Origin: Streptomyces spinosus
Lineage (GTDB): Bacteria > Actinomycetota > Actinomycetes > Streptomycetales > Streptomycetaceae
Assembly (NCBI RefSeq): GCF_020400655.1
Contig: NZ_JAINRC010000010.1
Location: 1 to 64,000 of the forward strand
Reading direction: 5' to 3'
Length of the DNA: 64,000 nt
The notes under the pieces are model-generated. The model saw nothing but the letters and a program-made list of their open reading frames with translations. It did not search any database and was not told the DNA's origin. The translations under genes were made by a program, and so were the position numbers. Position 1 is the first letter of the stretch, and every line of letters starts with the position of its first letter. Positions 22,979-32,370 of this stretch are shown here, in pieces.

Positions 22979-24190
22979 ATGCGCCCGACCTCCCCCCGTG
23001 AGTCGGTCCCCACGATGACTCCGGCCGCTTCCCTGGTCTTCACCACGCTGCTCTCCCACGGCCCGCTCACCCGGGCCGAGGTCGCGCGGCGGACCAGCCT
23101 CTCCGCCGCCGCCGTCACCAAGGCGGTACGTCCGCTGATGGAACTCGGCTATCTGGTCGAGGGGGTGGACGAGGAGGCGCCGCCCGCCGTGGGGCGCCCG
23201 GCCAGCCTGGTGTGGGTGGACGGCGGCAGGGCGCTGTTCATCGGGCTCAAGGTGACCGGCGACGAGATCATCGCCGTGCTGACCGACCTGTGCTGCCGCA
23301 TCCGGATGTCCCGGCACGTGCACCTCACGGGCCGCGCGCCGGAGGCGGTGCTCCCCGCCATCACCGCACTGGTACAGGAGTTGCTCACCGAGGCCGTCGG
23401 ATTCGGGGTGCGGGTACGGGGGCTGGGCATCGCGATCTCGGGGGACGTGGACCGGGCCGAGGGTGTGGTCCGTTACTCGCCCTTCCTGGAGTGGCGGGAC
23501 GTACCGCTCGCCGAACTCGTCGCGGCCACCACGGGGTTGCCGGTCACGGTCGACAACGACGTGCGGGCGCTCACGGTCGCCGAGCACTGGTTCGGGGCCG
23601 GAGTCGGACTCTCGCACTTCGCCCTGGTCACCGTGGGCGCCGGCATCGGCTGTGGCCTGGTGGTGCACGGACGGGTGGTGTCGGGCGCGCACGGCGTGGC
23701 CGGCGAGATCGGGCATCTGTCGCTCGACCCGCTGGGCCCTCCGTGCCACTGCGGCAACCGGGGGTGCGTGGAGGCGATCGCGGCGGACCCCGCCATCGTG
23801 CGAGCGGTGCGCGCGGCCACCGGCGAGCAGGTGGCCGGCATCGCCGAGGCGCTGGACCTGGCCCGCCGCGAGGACCCCGGTGCCCGGGCGGTCTACGCAC
23901 GGGCCGGCGAGGCCATCGGCAAGGCGATCGGATCACTGGTGAACCTCCTCGGTCCCGAGCGGGTGATCATCTCCGGGGAGGGCCTGGCCGCCTACGACCT
24001 CTTCGCGGAGGGCATCCGCGACTCCTTCGCCGCGTCCGCCTTCGGCACCGCCGCACGGTGTGACGTGGTGACACGTCCTCTCCCCTTCGAGGAGTGGGCG
24101 CGCGGCGCCGCGGCCACCGCCATCCAGTCCTTCATGGGATCGGACACGTACGAGGAGCAGCCCATGACGCTGCACGGCCGCGGCCCGTAG
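22979..24190 (+). CDS. ROK-family transcriptional regulator
   Basis: A 403-residue ROK regulator. An N-terminal winged helix (TPAASLVFTTLLSHGPLTRA, then RRTSLSAAAVTKAVRPLMEL) leads into the ROK sugar-kinase-like fold: VDNDVRALTVAEHWFGAG, VTVGAGIGCGLVVHG, the ROK signature VSGAHGVAGEIGHLSLDP and the zinc site CHCGNRGCVEAIAADP. Such proteins (NagC, XylR, Mlc relatives) bind a sugar or sugar phosphate and repress glycan-use genes. It lies 371 bp upstream of the alpha-galactosidase on the same strand, so it is the likely regulator of the glycosidase locus. Confidence 0.92.
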   Translation: MRPTSPRESVPTMTPAASLVFTTLLSHGPLTRAEVARRTSLSAAAVTKAVRPLMELGYLVEGVDEEAPPAVGRPASLVWVDGGRALFIGLKVTGDEIIAVLTDLCCRIRMSRHVHLTGRAPEAVLPAITALVQELLTEAVGFGVRVRGLGIAISGDVDRAEGVVRYSPFLEWRDVPLAELVAATTGLPVTVDNDVRALTVAEHWFGAGVGLSHFALVTVGAGIGCGLVVHGRVVSGAHGVAGEIGHLSLDPLGPPCHCGNRGCVEAIAADPAIVRAVRAATGEQVAGIAEALDLARREDPGARAVYARAGEAIGKAIGSLVNLLGPERVIISGEGLAAYDLFAEGIRDSFAASAFGTAARCDVVTRPLPFEEWARGAAATAIQSFMGSDTYEEQPMTLHGRGP

Positions 24191-24561
24191 ACCGCCGACG
24201 CCTCCGGCCGCCGGACGGCCCCCGGACGCCGCCCGGTGCCGGGGCCGCTCCGGGCCCGGCACCGCCCGCTCCCGCCCGGTCCCGTCGTCGGAGGCGCGGG
24301 GCCCGACCCGAAGACGGCCCCTCCCCCTGTTCGTCACGGCAGGCGCTCCCCTGACCGCGACCCCACGCTCCTGGTGCGCCGCACGCCACGGCGGCAGCGC
24401 ATCGGCGGGCTCCCCTCGGCCCGGGCAAGGACGGAGCCGCCGGCGCGACGCCCCGGCGGCCGGCCGCTCGACCACCCGCGCCCGGCGTCCTGCCCGATCC
24501 GGCGCCCGCCCCCACCGGGTACCACCGCAATCCCGCTCACCCCACCCCCAGGAGGCGACCC
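24191..24561 (+). other. Leader region of the alpha-galactosidase gene
   Basis: This 371-bp, very GC-rich gap has no credible gene on either strand. It ends with an AGGAGGCGACCC ribosome-binding site before ATG 24562. No hexamer pair good enough to call a promoter was found. Confidence 0.45.
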
Positions 24562-26436
24562 ATGCGGTCATCCCCGTACACAGCCCTGCGCGGAACCCGC
24601 CCCGGCTTCCCGCGCCGTACCCTCCAAGCGACGCTGGTGCTCGCCGTCGCGGCCGCACTGGCCACAGCGGCCCCGGCCGCCGGTCAGGCCATGGCCGCCA
24701 GCGCCGACTCCGCCACGTCCGCCGTCCGTTCCGCTTCGACCACGGCCGACGCCGCCTCCGGCCTCGCGGCCAAGCCCTACATGGGCTGGTCCAGCTGGAG
24801 CATGCAGTCCTCCAAGTACCCCGGGCTGAATCCGAACGGCGACTACAGCTACCTCACCGAGGCCAACGTGCTGAAACAGGCGGACGCCTTGGCCACCACC
24901 CTGAAGAAGTACGGCTACGAGTACGTCAACATCGACGCCGGCTGGTGGATGGACCAGAACTGGACGTCCGAGTTCGACCAGTACGGCCGGCAGACCCCGG
25001 ACCCGGTCCGGTTCCCCCACGGCATGAAGTCCGTCGCCGACCACATCCACGCCAAGGGCCTCAAGGCCGGCATCTACCTGCCCGTCGGCCTGGAGAAGGG
25101 GGCCTACGGCGAGGGCAAGGTGCCGATCCGCAACGCCCCCGGCTGCACCACCGCGGACGTGGTCTACCCCGACCTGCGCACCACCAACGGCTGGGACAGC
25201 GCCTACAAGCTGGACTTCGGCAACCCTTGCGCGCAGAAGTACATCGACTCGCAGGCGCAGATGCTCGCGGACTGGGGCTACGACTTCCTGAAGCTCGACG
25301 GCGTCGGTCCCGGCTCGTTCAAGTCCGGCGACAACTACGACAACGTCCCGGACATCGCCGCCTGGCACAAGGCCATCGGTGACACCGGCCGCCCGATGCA
25401 CCTGGAACTGTCCTGGTCGCTGGACATCGGCCACGCCGCCGACTGGAAGAAGTACTCCAACGGCTGGCGCATCGACACCGATGTGGAGTGCTACTGCAAG
25501 ACCCTGGTCACCTGGGAGAACTCGGTCAACGACCGGTGGAACGACGCCCCCGCGTGGAGCGGCAAGGCCGGCCCCGGCGGCTGGAACGACCTCGACGCGG
25601 TCGACGTCGGCAACGGCGAGATGGACGGCCTCACCCCTGCCGAGCGGCAGAGCTACATGACCCTGTGGGCCATCAACAAGTCACCCCTGTTCACCGGTGA
25701 CGACCTCACCCGGCTGGACGACTACGGACTCTCCCTGCTGACCAACCAGGAGGTCATCGCCGTCGACCAGAGCGGCTCGCCGGTCGCACGCCCCGTCACC
25801 CCGATGGGCGACGAGCAGGTCTGGGGGACGAAGAACCCCGACGGCAGTTACACCGTCGCCCTGTTCAACCTCGGCGACTCGTCGGCCTCCGTCACCGCCG
25901 ACTGGGCGTCGTTCGGCTTCACCGGCGCGGCCTCCGTACGCGACCTGTGGCGGCACCAGAACCTGGGTACCTACAAGAACAGGATCACCGCGACGCTGCC
26001 CGCGCACGGTTCACGGCTGTTCACCGTCAAGCCCGGCGGTCCCGCGCTGTCGACCACCCGCTACGAGGCCGAGTCCGGGAACAACACCCTGACCGGGAAC
26101 GCCTCCCCCGCCTCGTGCGACGCCTGCTCCGGCGGCAAGAAGGTCGGCAACCTCTACCTCGACAGCCGGCTGCAGTTCAACGACGTCACGGTGAAGAAGG
26201 ACGGCATCTACACCATCAACGTCGCCTACGTCAGCGGCGACCCCCGTTCGGTGACCGTCTACTCCAACAGCGGCAACGGCACCCGGCTGAAGTTCCCCTC
26301 CACGGGTGACTGGAGCACCGTCCAGACCGTCAGCGTCCAGCTCGCCCTGAAGGCGGGCTCCAACAGCATCACGTTCGACAGCGGCTGGGACTACTCCCCC
26401 GACATCGACAGGATCGACGTCCCCAGGACCGCCTGA
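24562..26436 (+). CDS. Secreted GH27 alpha-galactosidase with C-terminal CBM35
   Basis: A 624-residue exported glycosidase that removes terminal alpha-galactose. A Sec-type signal (RRTLQATLVLAVAAALATAA, cleavage near AAPAAG or MAASA) precedes the GH27 barrel, which opens with KPYMGWSSWSMQSS. YGYEYVNIDAGWWMD, GLKAGIYLPVG, the nucleophile segment YDFLKLDGVGPG and the acid/base side GWRIDTDVECYCK are visible, followed by GGWNDLDAVDVGNG. An antiparallel C-terminal domain follows (VWGTKNPDGSYTVALFNLGD), then a CBM35-like carbohydrate-binding module from about residue 495 (TTRYEAESGNNTLTGNA). It is the first gene of the glycan locus and is followed by a hairpin terminator. Confidence 0.95.
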   Translation: MRSSPYTALRGTRPGFPRRTLQATLVLAVAAALATAAPAAGQAMAASADSATSAVRSASTTADAASGLAAKPYMGWSSWSMQSSKYPGLNPNGDYSYLTEANVLKQADALATTLKKYGYEYVNIDAGWWMDQNWTSEFDQYGRQTPDPVRFPHGMKSVADHIHAKGLKAGIYLPVGLEKGAYGEGKVPIRNAPGCTTADVVYPDLRTTNGWDSAYKLDFGNPCAQKYIDSQAQMLADWGYDFLKLDGVGPGSFKSGDNYDNVPDIAAWHKAIGDTGRPMHLELSWSLDIGHAADWKKYSNGWRIDTDVECYCKTLVTWENSVNDRWNDAPAWSGKAGPGGWNDLDAVDVGNGEMDGLTPAERQSYMTLWAINKSPLFTGDDLTRLDDYGLSLLTNQEVIAVDQSGSPVARPVTPMGDEQVWGTKNPDGSYTVALFNLGDSSASVTADWASFGFTGAASVRDLWRHQNLGTYKNRITATLPAHGSRLFTVKPGGPALSTTRYEAESGNNTLTGNASPASCDACSGGKKVGNLYLDSRLQFNDVTVKKDGIYTINVAYVSGDPRSVTVYSNSGNGTRLKFPSTGDWSTVQTVSVQLALKAGSNSITFDSGWDYSPDIDRIDVPRTA

Positions 26437-26443
26437 CCCGCAC

Positions 26444-26470
26444 GTGGGCCCGGTACGGCTCCGGGCCCAC
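26444..26470 (+). terminator. Hairpin after the alpha-galactosidase gene
   Basis: GTGGGCCCGG (26444-26453) pairs perfectly with CCGGGCCCAC (26461-26470) around a 7-nt loop, 8 bp after the stop. There is no T-run, as is common for Streptomyces terminators. Confidence 0.7.
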
Positions 26471-26546
26471 CCTCCCCGCACCACACCCGACGGCCCCGCA
26501 TCCGTCGTTCCCGCATGCGCCGTTCCCCGGACATGGAGTGCACCAC

Positions 26547-28964
26547 GTGGACACCCAGCACAACGCATCGCGCGACAACCGTCCCAGCCGCAGAGGCTTC
26601 CTCTCCCTCGCCGCCACCGCCGGCGCGGCCGCCGCACTCGGCGGTCTGCCGGGCTTCACCGCGTCGGCGGCCCCGTCCCGCCCCGTCTCCTCGCCCATGC
26701 TGTCCGCAGCCGCCGCCGCGAAGAACCAGCTGTGGTGGCGGGCTCCCGGCTCCCCCACCTCGATGATCCGGCAGGGCCTGCCGGTCGGGAACGGGCGCCT
26801 CGGGGCGCTCGTGAGCAACGACCCCTCCAGCGAACTGCTGACGATCACCGACGCCTCCCTGTGGACCGGCGGCGCCAACGACACCCTGCAGAGCGACGGC
26901 CAGTTCCCCTACGGCCGGGACGACTTCGGCTCCCTGACACTGCTGGCCGAGCTCACCGTCGACCTCCCCGGTCACGACCTGGGCTCCGTCGACGACTACC
27001 GCCGCACCCTGGACCTGGCCCAGGGCCTCGTCAGCGCTTCCTACGACCTGTCCGGCGTCACCTACCAGCGGCAGATCTTCGCCAGCCGCCCCGACGACGT
27101 CATCGTCGTGTACTTCTCCCAGCTCGGCGGCGGCACCTACACGGGCACCGTCACCCTGGCCGGCACCCACGGCGAGCACACCACCACGGACGGCACGCAG
27201 CGCTGCGCCTCGTTCGGGGCTTCCCTCGCCAACGGCCTGAAGTACGGCGCCGCCGTCACGGCGACCAGCGGCACCGGCACGGTCACCGTCGACGGTACGT
27301 CGATCAGGTTCAGCGGCTGCAAGGACCTCACCGTCGTGGTCAGCGGCGGCACGAACTACGCGCCCGACGCGGCCGCCGGGTTCCGCGACCCGGCCCTGGA
27401 CCCGGAGCGTCTGGCCCGCACCAAGGTGCGGGACGCGGCCGGTCACTCCGCGAGCACCCTGCTGCACACCCACGTAGCGGACTTCCGCCCGGTGTTCGAG
27501 CAACTGGCCGTCGACCTCGGCACCTCGTCCACCGCCCAGCGCAAGCTGGACACCTGGCAGCGCGTACAAACCCGCTACCGGGACGACGTCCCGGACCCGG
27601 AACTGGAGGCGGCCTACCTCCAGTTCGGGCGCTACCTGATGATCTCCGGGTCGCGGGGCGTCCTGCCGATGGGTCTGCAGGGCCCGTGGCTGGACGGCAA
27701 CGACCCGGACTGGATGGGTGACTACCACACCGACATCAACGTCCAGATGAACTACTGGCTGGCCGACCGCGCCGGACTGCCTGACTGCTTCGACACCTTC
27801 ACGGACTACTGCCTCGCGCAACTGCCCTCGTGGACGGACGTCACGCGGCGCCTGTTCAACAGCCCGGACAACAGGTACCGCAACTCCAGCGGCCGGATAG
27901 CCGGCTGGACCGTGGCCATCTCCACCAACCCCTACGGCGGGGGCGGCTGGTGGTGGCACCCGGCCGGCAACGCCTGGATCTGCCAGAACCTGTTCGAACA
28001 CTACGAGTACACCCAGGACCGCGCCTACCTGGAGAAGATCTACCCCCTCCTCAAGGGCGCCGTGGAGTTCTGGGAGGCCCGCCTCCTCACCACGACCGTC
28101 ACGGACGCCTCCGGCTCCGCACGCGAGGTCCTCATCGCCGACAGCGACTGGTCCCCCGAGCAGGGACCGCTGGACGCCAAGGGCATCACCTACGCCCAGG
28201 AACTGGTGTGGAACCTCTTCGGCAACTACCGCACCGCGACCGGGGTGCTCGGCAGGGACACCTCCTACGGCCAGACCGTCGACGGACTGCGCGAGCGCCT
28301 GTACCTCCCCGTGGTCAGCCCCAAGACCGGCTGGCTGGAGGAGTGGATGTCGCCCGACAACCTGGGCGAGACCACGCACCGGCACCTGTCCCCGCTCGTC
28401 GGCCTCTTCCCGGGCGACCGGATCCGCCCGGACGACTCCACGCCGAAGGACATCCTCGCCGGCGCGACCGCCCTGCTGACCGCGCGCGGCATGAACAGCT
28501 ACGGCTGGGCCAACGCCTGGCGCAGCCTGTGCTGGGCCCGGCTGAAGAACGCGGAGAAGGCCTACCAGCTGGTCGTCAACAACCTGAAGCCGTCCGCGGG
28601 CGGCAGCAATGGCACCGCACCGAACCTGTTCGACATCATGGACATGGGGGAGGGCCGTGGCATCTTCCAGATCGACGCCAACTTCGGCACCCCCTCCGCG
28701 ATGATCGAGATGCTGGTGTACTCGCGGCCGGGCCACGTCGAGCTGCTGCCCGCACTGCCCGCCGCGTGGGCGGCGTCCGGATCGGTGTCCGGAGTCGGCG
28801 TGCGCGGCGGCTTCGTCGCCGACCTCAGGTGGCGGAACGGCAAGGTCACCCAGCTGACGCTGAGGAGCGTCGGCGGCCGGGACACAACCGTGTTCGCGGG
28901 CGGCACCTCGCGCAAGGTCAGCCTCAGGCCCGGCGGGTCCGTCACGTTGAGCAACCTCGGCTGA
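26547..28964 (+). CDS. Exported GH95 alpha-L-fucosidase (or alpha-L-galactosidase)
   Basis: An 805-residue GH95 enzyme with a twin-arginine signal (SRRGFLSLAATAGAAAALGG). The N-terminal domain starts with LWWRAPGSPTSMIRQGLPVG and NGRLGALV. The catalytic barrel contains DYHTDINVQMNYWLAD (the Asn pair that activates water), an acid Glu in SDWSPEQGPLDAKG, and FQIDANFGTPSAMIEML. GTG 26547 is preferred to GTG 26538 because GGAG is 8 nt before it. GH95 members cleave alpha-1,2-fucose by inversion, though some prefer L-galactose; the residue that discriminates cannot be judged here. Together with the alpha-galactosidase it suggests attack on fucosylated/galactosylated plant or animal glycans. Confidence 0.93.
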   Translation: MDTQHNASRDNRPSRRGFLSLAATAGAAAALGGLPGFTASAAPSRPVSSPMLSAAAAAKNQLWWRAPGSPTSMIRQGLPVGNGRLGALVSNDPSSELLTITDASLWTGGANDTLQSDGQFPYGRDDFGSLTLLAELTVDLPGHDLGSVDDYRRTLDLAQGLVSASYDLSGVTYQRQIFASRPDDVIVVYFSQLGGGTYTGTVTLAGTHGEHTTTDGTQRCASFGASLANGLKYGAAVTATSGTGTVTVDGTSIRFSGCKDLTVVVSGGTNYAPDAAAGFRDPALDPERLARTKVRDAAGHSASTLLHTHVADFRPVFEQLAVDLGTSSTAQRKLDTWQRVQTRYRDDVPDPELEAAYLQFGRYLMISGSRGVLPMGLQGPWLDGNDPDWMGDYHTDINVQMNYWLADRAGLPDCFDTFTDYCLAQLPSWTDVTRRLFNSPDNRYRNSSGRIAGWTVAISTNPYGGGGWWWHPAGNAWICQNLFEHYEYTQDRAYLEKIYPLLKGAVEFWEARLLTTTVTDASGSAREVLIADSDWSPEQGPLDAKGITYAQELVWNLFGNYRTATGVLGRDTSYGQTVDGLRERLYLPVVSPKTGWLEEWMSPDNLGETTHRHLSPLVGLFPGDRIRPDDSTPKDILAGATALLTARGMNSYGWANAWRSLCWARLKNAEKAYQLVVNNLKPSAGGSNGTAPNLFDIMDMGEGRGIFQIDANFGTPSAMIEMLVYSRPGHVELLPALPAAWAASGSVSGVGVRGGFVADLRWRNGKVTQLTLRSVGGRDTTVFAGGTSRKVSLRPGGSVTLSNLG

Positions 28965-28968
28965 GGCC

Positions 28969-28983
28969 GGTGCGGCACGCACC
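28969..28983 (+). terminator. Short hairpin after the GH95 gene
   Basis: GGTGCG-GCA-CGCACC at 28969-28983 forms a 6-bp stem immediately after the stop codon. It is weak and may only attenuate. Confidence 0.35.
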
Positions 28984-29136
28984 TGTCCCCCGAGCCAACC
29001 CCCGATGACCCGTCGTCAGCGGACCGTCCCGCCGTCCGGAATCCGTCCGTCCCGGGCGGGTGCGGGGGCGGGACCGGGCCGGACTCCCCGCGGAGCCGGC
29101 CCGTCGCGGACGACGCGGAGAGTGGAGAGAACAACG

Positions 29137-30423
29137 ATGTCCCAGGAAAAGGAAGGCACGGCGGCGGACCGCCGGCCGCGTCGCAGATCCCTGCTGTCCG
29201 TGTTCGGCGCCGTGACCGGGATGGTCCTCACGGTCGTCCCGCTGGGCACCGCGCACGCGGCGGGCGCCGCCGCCGCGCCGTCGCCCCAGGCCAAGGGCAC
29301 CCGGGTCAGTGCCTGGTCACCCAGCATGACGACCGGCGGCCCGTCCTTCGACAACCAGACCATACGCATGGTGGTGCACAGCAGCGTCGCGGGTTCGGGC
29401 GTACGCATCACCCTGTCGAACCGGTACGGCACCGCGCCGCTCGACATCGCCACCGTGGACCTGGCCGTCCAGGCGAGCGGCGGTGAGGCGAGGCGCGGCA
29501 CCACGCGGAACGTCACCTTCGGCAGCTCGCGCCGTGTCACGATCCCCGCCGGCGAGGAGGCGGTCAGCGACGTCGTCCCGATCTCGGTCGACGCCGGCGA
29601 GAACCTGCTGGTCGACCTCTACGCACCCGGCGCTACGGGAACGTCGACCTGGCACTCCGACGCGTTCGACACCACCTACATAGCCTCCGGCAACCACGCC
29701 GGTGACGACAGCGCCGCCGCGTTCGGCACCACCACGACCTCCTGGTACTACCTGGCGGGGATGGACGTCCTGTCGCCGACCGCGAGGGGCACCGTCGTCG
29801 CCTTCGGCGACTCCATCACGGACGGCTACCACTCCTCGAACGGGACGTACACCCGGTGGCCCGACTTCCTCGGACGCCGGCTGGGCTCCGGACCGGGCCC
29901 GCAGAAACTGAGCGTCGTCGACGCCGGCATCGGCGGCAACCGCGTGCTCACCGACGTCCCCAACCAGTGGCAGGGCGTGAGCGCCCTCAAGCGCTTCGGC
30001 CACGACGCCCTCGGCCAGCCGGGCGTCAAGGACGTCATCCTCTTCGAAGGCATCAACGACATCGGCAACAACGCGGGGCCGGACGGCCGGCCACTGACCG
30101 CGCAGGACCTCATCGACGGCTACCGCACCCTGATCGGCCAGGCCCACGCCGCCCACGTCAACATCATCGGCGCGACGCTGATGCCCGACGAGGGGAACGG
30201 GTACTACACGCCGGAGGCCGAGAGGATCCGCCAGAGCGTCAACCAGTGGATCCGCACGAGCGGCGCGTTCGACGGCGTCATCGACTTCGACCGGGCCATG
30301 CGTGACCCCGCGAACCCGGCGGCGCTCGACCCGGCCTACGACTCGGGCGACCACATCCACCCCAACGACGAGGGGATGAAGGCGATGGCCGACGCGATCG
30401 ACCTGCGGCTGCTGCGTACCTGA
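29137..30423 (+). CDS. Secreted SGNH/GDSL-family esterase
   Basis: A 428-residue exported hydrolase. Residues 1-43 include a signal peptide (RRSLLSVFGAVTGMVLTVV, cleavage near AHA-AG). The N-terminal half is a beta-rich domain (VSAWSPSMTTGGPSF, MVVHSSVAGSGVRITLSNRY). The SGNH hydrolase follows, with block I TVVAFGDSITDGYHS, block II Gly (GIGGNRVLTD), block III Asn (EGINDIGNNAG) and block V SGDHIHPNDEGMKAMA supplying Asp and His. The catalytic Ser is in GDSITDG near residue 229. Family members deacetylate sugars or cleave lipid esters. In this locus a carbohydrate esterase role is inferred. It starts at ATG 29137 with GGAGAGAAC upstream. Confidence 0.92.
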   Translation: MSQEKEGTAADRRPRRRSLLSVFGAVTGMVLTVVPLGTAHAAGAAAAPSPQAKGTRVSAWSPSMTTGGPSFDNQTIRMVVHSSVAGSGVRITLSNRYGTAPLDIATVDLAVQASGGEARRGTTRNVTFGSSRRVTIPAGEEAVSDVVPISVDAGENLLVDLYAPGATGTSTWHSDAFDTTYIASGNHAGDDSAAAFGTTTTSWYYLAGMDVLSPTARGTVVAFGDSITDGYHSSNGTYTRWPDFLGRRLGSGPGPQKLSVVDAGIGGNRVLTDVPNQWQGVSALKRFGHDALGQPGVKDVILFEGINDIGNNAGPDGRPLTAQDLIDGYRTLIGQAHAAHVNIIGATLMPDEGNGYYTPEAERIRQSVNQWIRTSGAFDGVIDFDRAMRDPANPAALDPAYDSGDHIHPNDEGMKAMADAIDLRLLRT

Positions 30424-30480
30424 CCGGTCAGCCGGTGGTGCCGGCGGGGCCGCCGCGGGACGCGGGGGCCTCGGCCGGTG

Positions 30481-31316
30481 TCATACCCCGGCGGCCTCGG
30501 TCAGCCGTCCGCCGATCCGCGCCGCCGTCTCGCGCAGCCAGATGTGGGCGGCGTCGTGGGTGTGGACCGGGTGCCACCACATGGCCTCGCGCAGCGGCAC
30601 CGCCTCGTACGGCGGCTCCACGACGCGTACGCGGCGAGCGGTGCCAGCAGTCGCGCGAGCCGTGCCTGGATCAGGGCGATGCGCCGGGTGCCGGCGACCA
30701 GCAGGGGCAGCAGCTGGAAGCTGTCGACGGAGACCTCGGCCCGGGGTTCGACACCGAGCATGCCGAGCCGGCGTACCGCCGGAGCGTCGTAGGTGCGCTG
30801 ATAGGTGAACCAGGGCAGGCGGGCGAGGTCGTCGTGGGTGAGGCGGTCGTCGACGCCGGGATGGTCGTGGGCGACGAGGAAGACCCAGCGGTCGTCGTAG
30901 AGGTCGGTGACGGGGAAGTCGCTGATGACGCCGTGCGGCATGAGCAGGCCGTCGGCGGCGCTGAGCAGCGTCGCGGTGTCGTCGGCGACGGTGGCCGGGG
31001 TGTGGCTGAAGCGGAGCCGGATGCCCGGGGCCTCGTCGTGGACGACGCGGGCGAGTCCCGTGCCGAAGACGGCGACGGCGTAGTCGGACGCGAGGAGCCG
31101 GAACTCGCGGATCTCCTCGGCCGGGTCGAAGTCGGCCTGGCTGGCGAAGAGGCGTTCCAGCAGGTCGTACGCGGTGGCGGTGCGGTCGAGGAGGACCTGG
31201 CCGAGGGCGGTGAGCTCGTAGTGGCCGCCGACGCGGGCGAGCAGGTCGTCGCCGAAGTGCCGGCGCAGACGGGCCAGGGCGGCGCTCATCGCGGGCTGGC
31301 TCAGCCGCCGCCGCAT
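30481..31316 (-). pseudogene. LysR-family regulator, 5' truncated and frameshifted
   Basis: The minus frame from 31316 reads MRRRLSQPAMSAALARLRRH, FGDDLL, then a NodD-like effector domain (REFRLLASDYAVAVFGTGLA, DGLLMPHGVISDFPVTDLYD, VDSFQLLPLLVAGTRRIALI). About 30 N-terminal residues including the first helices of the winged helix are missing. Near 30632 the frame shifts: the expected C-terminus VRVVEPPYEAVPLREAMWWH, PVHTHDAAHIWLRETAARIG continues one base off and stops at 30481. In the original frame translation degenerates and stops at 30501. With neither DNA-binding domain nor intact C-terminus it is very likely non-functional. Confidence 0.82.
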
Positions 31317-31479
31317 GGATGGCGATCGCCCCGGGAATCGGCTCCCCTGATCTGCGATCGGGGTCCAGGGTAGTCACACCGTGTCCGGCGCCGTGCGCAC
31401 GGTGTCGTCGCGGGCCTCAACCCGCCCGCAGTCCCTGTGGTTTCCTGTTACCCCGAGTCCGCGCCCCGAGGAGCAGCCC

Positions 31480-31908
31480 ATGACCATCACACCTGTCCCC
31501 TTCCAGGTGTACGAGGCCGGAACCTACCTGCACGGCACGAAGGCGGCCCTGGTCCCCGGGGATCTGCTGGTCCCCGGGTACGCGTCGAACTTCGAGGAGG
31601 GGCGCACGTCCCGCCACGTCTACGTCTCCGAGACCCTGGACGCCGCCGTCTGGGGCGCCGAGCTCGCGGCCGGGGACGGTCCGGGCCGGATCTACGTGGT
31701 GGAGCCGACCGGAGAGCTGGAGGACGATCCCAACGTCACCGACAAGAAGTTCCCCGGCAACCCCACCCGCTCCTACCGCACCCGCGAGCCCGTGCGCGTC
31801 GTGTCGGAGCTCACGGGCTGGGCCGGTCACTCGCCCGAGCAGATCGAGGCCATGCTGAACGGACTGGCCGACCTTCGCCGCCGCGGCATGGCCACGATCC
31901 TGGACTGA
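31480..31908 (+). CDS. arr: Rifamycin NAD+ ADP-ribosyltransferase
   Basis: A 142-residue protein closely matching Arr enzymes, which inactivate rifamycins by ADP-ribosylating the ansa-chain hydroxyl at C23. The whole short fold is present: PVPFQVYEAGTYLHGTKAAL with His18, RHVYVSETLDAAVWGAELAA with Tyr48, and EPTGELEDDPNVTDKKFPGN with Asp83, the expected H-Y-D set. The start is ATG 31480 (GAGGAG 6 nt upstream); the frame is open further upstream but without homology. It stands alone between a dead LysR gene and a stress locus. No rifamycin biosynthetic genes are visible, so it is a stand-alone resistance gene. Confidence 0.95.
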   Translation: MTITPVPFQVYEAGTYLHGTKAALVPGDLLVPGYASNFEEGRTSRHVYVSETLDAAVWGAELAAGDGPGRIYVVEPTGELEDDPNVTDKKFPGNPTRSYRTREPVRVVSELTGWAGHSPEQIEAMLNGLADLRRRGMATILD

Positions 31909-32105
31909 CGAGGACCGCCGGCCCCCGCGGGGAAGCCCCCGGCCGGTTCCCCTTGGTCCCGCGGTGGTGCGATTCGGCCCCACCTGCGGGTACACAGGGA
32001 GCATGCTGGGTGTGTGGCCGGCGGCTGTCCGGGCGTCGGGCGAGCCGATCGCCCAGGAGGGCCCGGCGTTGTGGAGACCACCCCTGCTCGCGACTGGGAG
32101 GGCCG

Positions 32106-32315
32106 ATGAGCCGACGCACTCAACCTGATGCGCGGGCCGAGCGGAACGGCCGCGGTCCCGCGCTGCCCTCGGCGAGGAAGACGCGGCGGCGGGCGGCCCG
32201 GCCGGCCGGTTCGGGCCGGCCGAGCGCTCACAGCGCCGACGGCGAGCGGATGCTGCTGCCCGGCGGCACGTGGCGACGCGTCGAGACGATCAGGGTGCGA
32301 AGCCTGTTCGGCTGA
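32106..32315 (+). CDS. Small basic hypothetical protein
   Basis: A possible 69-residue, strongly basic protein (MSRRTQPDARAERNGRGPAL to ETIRVRSLFG) with a GGGAGG box 4-5 nt before ATG 32106. The N-terminal half looks disordered and the C-terminal 20 residues (GERMLLPGGTWRRVETIRVR) look folded. I do not recognise a family. The ribosome-binding site is the main support. Confidence 0.4.
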   Translation: MSRRTQPDARAERNGRGPALPSARKTRRRAARPAGSGRPSAHSADGERMLLPGGTWRRVETIRVRSLFG

Positions 32316-32370
32316 GGACGAGCCACGAACCCCCTCCCCCGCCACCGGTCCAGGGCGTGCCGCGCGACGC

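Noticed and set aside
26391..28982. An 863-codon frame antisense to the GH95 gene
   Set aside because: No motifs; shadow of the well-supported glycosidase.
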